In this document: positions 21,128 to 27,060 of the stretch, in pieces | Position numbering within the stretch: the first letter of the stretch is position 1 | Layout: each line of letters starts with the position of its first letter | IMG/VR virus record: IMGVR_UViG_3300008116_000224 | Location: 1 to 27,060 of that record | From: a virus | Length of the DNA: 27,060 nt | Strand: one strand, 5' to 3' | Notes under the pieces: generated by a model | Told to the model about the DNA's origin: nothing | Databases searched by the model: none | What the model saw: the letters and a program-made list of their open reading frames with translations, nothing else | Translations under genes and position numbers: made by a program

Positions 21128-23205
21128 GCGGGCATATATCTTTCCGCCCTTACTTCAGGGGCTTGACGTTTTTTACCTGTCCGTGCTTTACGGATGCGGT
21201 TCATCATGGAATGTAATTTAGCAGCCCCTGCTTTACTAGACCCATTACCAAGATGTGATACCACATCAGCCGGGATGACAAACTCACCATCAGCCAGCCG
21301 TGCGGGTTGCGTATCGTTAATAGTGGCAGGGATAGAGTCGCTCATACCGTCACCCTTGCCCATCAAAAACCGAGGTTTATTAGGACTACCGCCAGCAGCC
21401 AAGGCTGTTAGCCCACCACCATAATATTCGTCTTGCCCATACTCATCGTCAAATGCCCGAATGTCGCCGTTTTTAACTCCTTCTTCAATGCTTCCACCCA
21501 TAGCATATGTACCGTAAGCAGGTTCAGTACCCGCCTTGTAAACGCCAACAGGAGTAAAACGAGAATCAAAATATGTTTGTTCAGCAGTAGATTCTCCACG
21601 CTCACCCGTGCGATACGGCACATTTTTCCGGCCCGGATCATATTTAAATGGACGGACAAACTGCTCTTGGATGGGTAGGCCGGTAGGCTCATTCATACCA
21701 GCAATTAACGGAGCGGCGGCTGCACCGCCGTATTTGGCTAACCCCATCGGGCCACCAACAGAACTCATAAAAGCACCCCGAGCACCCTCAGTGCCTTGGA
21801 CTACGTTGGAAAGACCTGTCCCCATTTGTTTAACTGTTGAGCCAAAACCACCCGGAGAAACAACCGTACTTGATGGGGTAGCAATAACATTCATAGCGGC
21901 ATCTGCTTGTTGTTGAGCCGCTAGAGTTTGTAATCCTTGAGGCGTGTAGGCCGCTGACGAGGTAAGAGGTGTTGTTGGGTACATACCAAACGCATCAGCC
22001 GCAGTCCCCGATAGTTCAATAGCCTGTGGAGCCGCCTGTGAAAGTGTTTGAGATGCAAGTTCAGGCGCTCCGGCTAGACCCGCTGAGGTTCCTGTTAAAG
22101 CCGGGGAAGCCGTGGCTCCAGCCGCAGAAAGCCCAGCCCCTATACCAGCCCCACCAAACGCCCCTAGACCAGCCATAAGACCTTTTGTAAGGCTCCCTGT
22201 AGCCAGACCGTAGCCACCACCTACCATTAATGCCGCCATAGGAGCACCAACCCCTGTAGCAGCCAAGGCCGCGCCAGCGACCATTGGGAGGATTGAACTT
22301 AAGAACCCTGCTTCAACGAGACCAGTTCTAGGGTTAATACTAAGAGAGCCACCATGCCGCATGGCTAGGTACTGCAATCCTTGGACTTCCCGAGGGGTCA
22401 TGTGGACAAGCATCTTGTCTTGACCACGGCCTTGAGATTGAACCTGATTGGCTAACGAAGTAATACCGCCTTGTTCATAATTCATAACCCGACCCCCCAT
22501 GCGCCATCCACCATCGCTATCGCTATCGCTATCACTATCACTATCGCTATCATCACCGGGAGCATCATTTGCATCAACCCCTACGGTAGATTCAGTGCTG
22601 TAGCCTCCAATACCCGCCCCAGAATCACCCATAGCGCTACCGCTAGTATCGGTACTTGTAGAAGGGGCGCCAGTAGTAGAAGTGGCGGCATCAACGGCGT
22701 CAACACCTACAGCCTCAGCAATGCCCATAGCAACATCTACAGGTGAAACTTGTGTCTCTTCCTCTGTTTGCTGTTGATTCATTTGTGTCAAAGCAATGGT
22801 TGGATCCGCAGGTACTGGGTCTATTGGAGTAACTTGTTGCGTGTTTGTCCGGCCTAAAGCGGTAGAAAGACTAGGATCAATACCTTGGGCAACAGTTTGT
22901 GCTTGCGCCACGCCAACGGGATCCATCATGTTTTGCATCATACCTAAAGACGTTAACCCAAAAGCCTGTTGCCCCATCTGAGTAACTGCCGCCATCGTTG
23001 GGTTTTCAGCGTAGTAAGCCGCCTGTTCGGTAGGTGTCATTTGACTAAACGGGCTTGGGTCTGCTTGATACCCACCATCCCCAGCGTAATCGTATTTCTG
23101 AGCCGCCCCCATTTGATTGGCCTGTTGCTCTGGGGTAAGCAAGGTATACGACTGAGTAGCCGGATTATATGAATATCGGGGTGGGAGGGAGGCGATACCG
23201 TTCAT
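21124..23205 (-). CDS. Gly/Ala-rich virion protein, 693 aa
   Basis: The N-terminal 210 residues are Gln/Pro/Thr-rich and low in complexity. An Asp-Ser run occupies residues 218-231. A Gly-Gly motif follows at 236-251 (MGGRVMNYEQGGITSLA). Residues about 299-363 are a long hydrophobic Gly/Ala region (GFLSSILPMVAGAALAATGV), likely membrane-active. Near the C-terminus come a second Gly-Gly motif (YYGGGLTALAAGG) and a SDSIPA...LADGEFVIPADVV...LGNGS block, a pattern common in aquatic phage virion proteins, ending in a basic tail. An AGGA site precedes ATG 23205. It is probably a tail-tip or ejection component; no enzyme motif was seen. Confidence 0.65.
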   Translation of the reverse strand: MNGIASLPPRYSYNPATQSYTLLTPEQQANQMGAAQKYDYAGDGGYQADPSPFSQMTPTEQAAYYAENPTMAAVTQMGQQAFGLTSLGMMQNMMDPVGVAQAQTVAQGIDPSLSTALGRTNTQQVTPIDPVPADPTIALTQMNQQQTEEETQVSPVDVAMGIAEAVGVDAVDAATSTTGAPSTSTDTSGSAMGDSGAGIGGYSTESTVGVDANDAPGDDSDSDSDSDSDSDGGWRMGGRVMNYEQGGITSLANQVQSQGRGQDKMLVHMTPREVQGLQYLAMRHGGSLSINPRTGLVEAGFLSSILPMVAGAALAATGVGAPMAALMVGGGYGLATGSLTKGLMAGLGAFGGAGIGAGLSAAGATASPALTGTSAGLAGAPELASQTLSQAAPQAIELSGTAADAFGMYPTTPLTSSAAYTPQGLQTLAAQQQADAAMNVIATPSSTVVSPGGFGSTVKQMGTGLSNVVQGTEGARGAFMSSVGGPMGLAKYGGAAAAPLIAGMNEPTGLPIQEQFVRPFKYDPGRKNVPYRTGERGESTAEQTYFDSRFTPVGVYKAGTEPAYGTYAMGGSIEEGVKNGDIRAFDDEYGQDEYYGGGLTALAAGGSPNKPRFLMGKGDGMSDSIPATINDTQPARLADGEFVIPADVVSHLGNGSSKAGAAKLHSMMNRIRKARTGKKRQAPEVRAERYMPA
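22513..22551 (-). repeat. 6-bp microsatellite encoding an Asp-Ser run
   Basis: On the + strand ATCGCT occurs three times (22513-22530), ATCACT twice (22531-22542), then ATCGCT and ATC. Read on the - strand this gives alternating Asp and Ser codons, residues about 218-231 of the 693-aa virion protein. It forms an acidic flexible linker. Confidence 0.9.
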
Positions 23206-23237
23206 AGCGTGATTATCCTGAATTCGTCAAGTGAAGT

Positions 23238-23918
23238 CTATGGGGTTGAGGCCGAAACGTAGGTTATAGAGCCAATGACCGATGGGATGGCTGGGCGGGC
23301 AAAGGGTGAGACTTGGGTTGGGCTGTGGAATAGATAAACACCATTAGTAGGGGTGGTGGGATTACCAGCCAGATCTGTTGCCCAATACAACTCAATTTCG
23401 TCCCCAATATCTATTTCAAAAGTAATTTCAGAATAGCCAACAACATACCCCTCTTCACCCGGACTAGCGCTTTTACGGGCAGGAACGGTAAAAATTGTGG
23501 CTGAATTAGGTACATCTACGTTATTAACCTTGAGCCAGACGGTAGCGTAGTGAACAGCGTTTGCCGTATTTATAAACTGAATACTATAAGTAATTTTATA
23601 AACTCCAGCATAATCAGATACAGCAGATCCGGGCGCATTTAGTGTCCATTCATAACCCGAATCAAGGGTATTAAAACTAATCTGAGTAGCAGTATTATTT
23701 CCTGTAGCCACCTGATCTGTAGAATCCGATGCGGCTATGTGTGGGAATATAATTCCAACTCCTTGACCATTTAGTGAGGAATTAACGGAATTTAAATACC
23801 CATCCAACAAATTAAAGTACAAACGTAAAGTACGAATAAAATCCGTGTGATATCTTTGATCATACTCAACTGGAGGTACCGGTAACGCAGGAGCAATAAA
23901 ACTTTTAACTGTGCTCAT
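23238..23918 (-). CDS. virion surface protein with C1q/TNF-like jelly-roll domain
   Basis: The product is 226 aa. Residues 1-55 form a Pro-rich start and an amphipathic helix (YHTDFIRTLRLYFNLLDGYL), a likely attachment or trimerisation stem. From about residue 75 there is a beta sandwich: ATQISFNTLDSG, YAGVYKITYSIQFINTAN (residues 103-120), HYATVWLKVNNVDVPNS, then GYSEITFEIDIGDEIELYW. The GxYxxxYSxQF and VWLKxNxxxVPxS pattern matches C1q-like jelly rolls used in phage fibres and decorations. Its start overlaps the upstream gene by 4 nt; the stop is TAG 23238-23240. It is probably exposed and may contact the host. Confidence 0.7.
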   Translation of the reverse strand: MSTVKSFIAPALPVPPVEYDQRYHTDFIRTLRLYFNLLDGYLNSVNSSLNGQGVGIIFPHIAASDSTDQVATGNNTATQISFNTLDSGYEWTLNAPGSAVSDYAGVYKITYSIQFINTANAVHYATVWLKVNNVDVPNSATIFTVPARKSASPGEEGYVVGYSEITFEIDIGDEIELYWATDLAGNPTTPTNGVYLFHSPTQVSPFARPAIPSVIGSITYVSASTP

Positions 23919-25822
23919 CGCTTACCATCCACACGAGCATCTAATCTAGGCACACCTAATTGCCAGTTAACCCCCAAGTCCTCTGAACTAATCTTTAGCG
24001 CCATCTGACGGGCACGGGCACGGATAAATACCTGCTCCGTATAAACATCTACCGCAGTCTCAATTACTGGCTTGGAGTCCGTAGTGCCCACAGGTTGAAA
24101 CCCCGACCCGGGGAAGTTACGGGGGCGGAGTTGTAGTGTCACCTCTGGTTGTGCGGCAGTAGACTTAGCAAAATTAATATCGGGCAACATACGACGGGTC
24201 AACATAAACTGCTCACCATCACCAAGATCAAAGTCAGATGACTGGATGTAAGCCGCTATTGGAGCACCATCCGCATCCAAACCGTTTTCTTGATCATAGA
24301 GAACCCCAGTGGTAGTTCCTAAAGGTGTATCAACCGCCACAGGATATTCACGCAGGGGGCTATCTAACCAAGCAGTACGATCAATATTTCCATAGTACCA
24401 AATACGCTCAAGGTAGTTATAGATTACGTACCGGTTAGGGTAAACAGAGTTAGCACTTGGGTACATCCACCAAACTTCGTTCCAACCCTCGTTTGTGCCA
24501 GAAATAATAACGTCTGCTTGGTTATAGTTAATATCTTGATAGACAAACTGACGCAAGGTGCAGGGCAACGTTTCGACACGGCCTGAATAGACATAAAACT
24601 TGTCATGCCCCATCCAGTAAGTGACGTTATTTACGGTTACAGTAGCCCGTGAACTTAGAATAGAGACGTTGTCTGCTAATTCTTGCAGTCCAAATACATC
24701 CGTGGTTCCAAGGAACTGAAACGAATAAAGGTGAGATTCCGTCCACACCAAAATTTCTTGCCGTGTGGGTAGAGCGCGAACAATCCTCGAACCCCTAGAA
24801 ACCCTTATAAATCCCGCAGAGTTGGTAGGCGTCGGAGTCCATTGACCCGGATTATCCTGATCAGCCCAGCGAATAAGAAGGGGGTCAAAATCAGCCACAT
24901 TAGTAGAACCAAAAGGCACACTCCCAAAAGCGAGAAGATGCTTATCGTTCTGTGATACAAGAACCTGCATGGCTTTAGTGGGTACTGCATTGGGGTCATA
25001 TCCATCTGCTGTAGCCTTTGCCGAAAGAAGAATTGCGTTAGTAGAAAAGGCCACTGTAGGATTAGCAGAAGAGCCTCGTACCCAATAATAAATTTCTCCG
25101 TCTTGAATATTGGCAACTAAATCGTTGTCAAGGTTGTCATACCACCAAAATCGTCCCGGTAAAACAATCGGGGATATACCACCAAGACCCCATTCAAGAC
25201 GACCCCAAGTATCAGTACCCCAACCATACCCAAACTCTCCACCAGAAGGAGCAATATTTATTTGATATTTACCAATTGTTAAAGAGCCCCCATTACCAAC
25301 ATCCGATGCATCAGCCGTTACCGGAACAACAATTGTGTATGCATTAGCGTTAATTACCGTAGTAATTTCATACCCTTGATCGGCGTTTAAAATTGCCGCC
25401 GTGACGTTACCACCCAAAGAAACGGCATCAACAAATTGAACGTAATTACCAACAGTTGCCGGTGCGCCAGTATCTAAAACTGTTATAGTAGAAGACCCAT
25501 TGGTTGCAGTAAATGTTACGTCCCCAGCAGCGGTTGTTTCTTGGAGGGGGGTGATGTCATAAAAGTATCCACCAGCCTCTAAATACAACTTTATATTTGT
25601 CCCAACGGCTAAAAGGTTGTCCCCAAAAGTCGTTACGTAATTAAACAGTTGTCTGCAAGTCCCCAGAAAAGTATTTGGCGTAGACTTAACCCAACCACCA
25701 ATCTTTTGGGGGAAACCCGAAAGGAAGCGAACCTTATCGCACTCGTACCAGCCACCTTCGTTAGAGTAGTTGGTCTGATCTCGGTTAACTCCGGGTCGAA
25801 ATTTTAAAGGTATGAACGGCAT
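23915..25822 (-). CDS. large tail or connector structural protein
   Basis: The product is 635 aa; ATG 25822 has GAGG a few bases upstream. The N-terminus, FRPGVNRDQTNYSNEGGWYE, then CDKVRFLSGFPQKIGGWV, is a pattern seen in podovirus virion proteins placed between tail and fibre genes. Residues about 100-185 look like an inserted Thr/Val/Ala-rich beta domain. The remainder has repeated W- and Y-rich beta segments (RFWWYDNLDND, EIYYWVRGS, WYYGNIDRT), as in a beta-propeller-like DNA-stabilisation or tail-hub protein such as P22 gp10. The P22 comparison concerns architecture only; no clear sequence match can be claimed. Confidence 0.65.
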   Translation of the reverse strand: MPFIPLKFRPGVNRDQTNYSNEGGWYECDKVRFLSGFPQKIGGWVKSTPNTFLGTCRQLFNYVTTFGDNLLAVGTNIKLYLEAGGYFYDITPLQETTAAGDVTFTATNGSSTITVLDTGAPATVGNYVQFVDAVSLGGNVTAAILNADQGYEITTVINANAYTIVVPVTADASDVGNGGSLTIGKYQINIAPSGGEFGYGWGTDTWGRLEWGLGGISPIVLPGRFWWYDNLDNDLVANIQDGEIYYWVRGSSANPTVAFSTNAILLSAKATADGYDPNAVPTKAMQVLVSQNDKHLLAFGSVPFGSTNVADFDPLLIRWADQDNPGQWTPTPTNSAGFIRVSRGSRIVRALPTRQEILVWTESHLYSFQFLGTTDVFGLQELADNVSILSSRATVTVNNVTYWMGHDKFYVYSGRVETLPCTLRQFVYQDINYNQADVIISGTNEGWNEVWWMYPSANSVYPNRYVIYNYLERIWYYGNIDRTAWLDSPLREYPVAVDTPLGTTTGVLYDQENGLDADGAPIAAYIQSSDFDLGDGEQFMLTRRMLPDINFAKSTAAQPEVTLQLRPRNFPGSGFQPVGTTDSKPVIETAVDVYTEQVFIRARARQMALKISSEDLGVNWQLGVPRLDARVDGKR

Positions 25823-25829
25823 ATTTTCC

Positions 25830-26294
25830 TCACGCTACAAGTCCCGGCAGATACACTGTTTTACCATCTTTTTTGGTAGCCGTTAAGTTCTGTTTCTTGA
25901 GATTAGCCGGGTCGTAGGAGACATGAACCCAGCCCGAATCAGGCACGCCGGGGGTGTAGAACTCAAGTATTAACTGGGTGTAGGTTAGGTTATCCATGAT
26001 CCACACGGCTAGGTCTGCGTTGGCAATACCGGGAATCTCAATGTCAGCGGCTTGTCCCTTACAATGGTCGGACGTTTTGGAGCCACCCACCCTTGCGTTG
26101 ACTTCGGGGTGCCTGAATCCTGAGTTGACCTTAACTCCGGTTTGGAAGTGGTCACGGACGGGCTGCAATACCTTTTCACAGAGTGTTTTAAGATTAGCAA
26201 TCTCAGCCTCCCCGGGTGTGTTATCCATGTCATGACGCAATGCAGTATCAGACTTAACCATCTCAGCAAGGGTGAAGTTGGTAGTCAGATTCAT
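25830..26294 (-). CDS. endolysin, peptidase M15A-type (zinc D,D- or L,D-peptidase)
   Basis: The product is 154 aa, the usual length of a single-domain M15A enzyme. SGFRHPEVNARVGG (residues 58-71) is the family entry motif. SDHCKGQAADIE (75-86) gives the SxHxxGxAxD zinc site (H77, D84), and the third ligand is H124 in WVHVSY. E111 lies in a suitable place for catalysis. There is no signal peptide, so export must depend on the adjacent holin, with which it overlaps by 4 nt. It should cut peptide cross-links in peptidoglycan at lysis. Confidence 0.9.
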   Translation of the reverse strand: MNLTTNFTLAEMVKSDTALRHDMDNTPGEAEIANLKTLCEKVLQPVRDHFQTGVKVNSGFRHPEVNARVGGSKTSDHCKGQAADIEIPGIANADLAVWIMDNLTYTQLILEFYTPGVPDSGWVHVSYDPANLKKQNLTATKKDGKTVYLPGLVA

Positions 26295-26692
26295 TTTTGC
26301 TTGGCCTTCATATCCATGATCTTCTCAAGCGTGCGTCCGCCAAAATAGAAGGACATAATCAGCATCCCCCACTGGCCCAAGAGTTCAACGTAGTTATTAT
26401 TAACTTCGATCTCCCAAGCGCTCATCATCCCAAAGACGGTGTAGGTCAGGAGGATAAAGATCAGCGTCATAGGCCGGATGTTCTTGGATAGCCAAGAGTC
26501 CGACTTCATGTCAGCCTCAGCCCGTTTGGTCAGGTTATCTTGCTCGTTCATGTCCGCTTGAAGTTTGGCAAGTTCACCTTTTTGTTGCATCTCTAGGAGC
26601 ATGGCCTGCGCCTTGGCACGAGCCTCTGGGTCTGGGAGAACCTTGTCGAGAACCTTCTCACCGATGGATAACAAAGCAGCGACTGGGAACAT
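26291..26692 (-). CDS. holin, GTA-type three-TM family
   Basis: The product is 133 aa. The N-terminus is amphipathic (FPVAALLSIGEKVLDKVL) and leads into a charged helix (residues 20-65). Then SWLSKNIRPMTLIFILLTYT (66-85) begins the first clear membrane segment (about 73-91), and LLGQWGMLIMSFYFGGRTLE (104-123) holds the second. A W-x-x-x-x-RPM segment before the membrane helix and the closing FGGRTLEK match the holin family named for gene transfer agent release, as I know it. It lies directly before the endolysin gene, with a 4-nt overlap, which supports the lysis role. Confidence 0.85.
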   Translation of the reverse strand: MFPVAALLSIGEKVLDKVLPDPEARAKAQAMLLEMQQKGELAKLQADMNEQDNLTKRAEADMKSDSWLSKNIRPMTLIFILLTYTVFGMMSAWEIEVNNNYVELLGQWGMLIMSFYFGGRTLEKIMDMKAKQK

Positions 26693-27060
26693 TATTTTTT
26701 ACTCCTTGAAAGCATGGTTGCGGCGATATTGAGCATCGCCCGGGTTTGATCTAAATCAGCGGGGGGCTTGTCCCATCCCACGGTAATCTGCCCTATGAAC
26801 CGACTCGGCTCAGGTGGGATACTGATCCTGCACCCAAACCGCATACCCTTCTCGATGTACCAAAGGCCAATCTCAGACTGTGCCGCCTTGTACTCACCAC
26901 ATGGAACGTTGCCAGCCATGAGCGCTACTACATCCTGATTATTAGACTGATTAGCGGTAAAGAGTCCTACGTCCAGTCCGTCGTTAGTTTTATCTCTACC
27001 TTCTTTGGTATACGCCCGATACTGCACCCGGGTTCCCAGCAGGGGGTTTACCTTAAACAC
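26692..27060 (-). CDS. hypothetical protein at the window edge, possibly incomplete
   Basis: The frame is open to the last base; GTG at 27058-27060 could be the start, but the gene may extend beyond the window. The 122 visible residues form a mixed alpha/beta domain: VALMAGNVPCGEYKAAQSEI, GLWYIEKGMRFGCRISIPPE, then FIGQITVGWDKP and a C-terminal helix. The layout of alternating strands around PCGxY and FGCRxS is reminiscent of a GAF-type fold, though that is a weak impression. It has no membrane segment or lipobox in view, so it is not an obvious spanin. It abuts the holin gene by one base, so a lysis-timing role is conceivable. Confidence 0.55.
   Translation of the reverse strand: MFKVNPLLGTRVQYRAYTKEGRDKTNDGLDVGLFTANQSNNQDVVALMAGNVPCGEYKAAQSEIGLWYIEKGMRFGCRISIPPEPSRFIGQITVGWDKPPADLDQTRAMLNIAATMLSRSKK

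Overview
The window looks like a piece of a tailed bacteriophage genome, probably a podovirus-like environmental phage of a Gram-negative proteobacterium. The reasons are densely packed genes with 1-20 nt overlaps, a rightward DNA-replication block, a leftward virion and lysis block, and several proteins of the kind common in metagenome-derived aquatic phages. A small early protein with an ALRQALAQPE-type motif recalls phages of freshwater Burkholderiales, but the host is inferred and not shown. No integrase, tRNA, rRNA, insertion sequence or CRISPR array was seen.

Left arm, + strand (1-12216). The window opens with the tail of an AT-hook-like protein and a run of small hypothetical early genes, the first of which appears frameshifted. 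A SAM-dependent methyltransferase and a GT-A glycosyltransferase follow, coupled to a family A DNA polymerase that carries Leu at the position equivalent to E. coli Pol I F762. Next come a Cas4/RecB-like nuclease with four cysteines, an HNH-like protein, a SNF2-type helicase, a conserved phage protein of unknown role, and a cysteine-rich putative ssDNA-binding protein with an acidic tail. A 116-bp non-coding element with an inverted repeat and dense G/C tracts precedes a small HTH protein. A 947-aa primase-helicase and a 64-aa protein complete the arm. Together these could form most of a phage-encoded replisome. Rightward transcription ends at tandem intrinsic terminators (12239-12294).

Right arm, - strand (27060-12293). 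In the direction of transcription, the order is a partial protein of unknown function, a holin, an M15A-type endolysin, a large beta-rich tail or connector protein, a C1q-like fibre protein, a 693-aa Gly-rich virion protein, a GNAT-like protein, a Gln/Ala-rich virion protein split by an in-frame amber codon, and three large proteins (469, 832 and 1071 aa) that resemble ejected internal virion proteins. The last has a PLxRFG-like, large-polyvalent-protein character. Capsid, portal, terminase and promoter regions of this arm must lie outside the window.

The points most worth a second look are the in-frame TAG at 20379-20381, the apparent +1 frameshift near 470-480, the Leu-type polymerase with an HDA motif C, the structured element at 8782-8897, the Gly-Gly motif shared by virion proteins, and the methyltransferase-glycosyltransferase-polymerase cluster.
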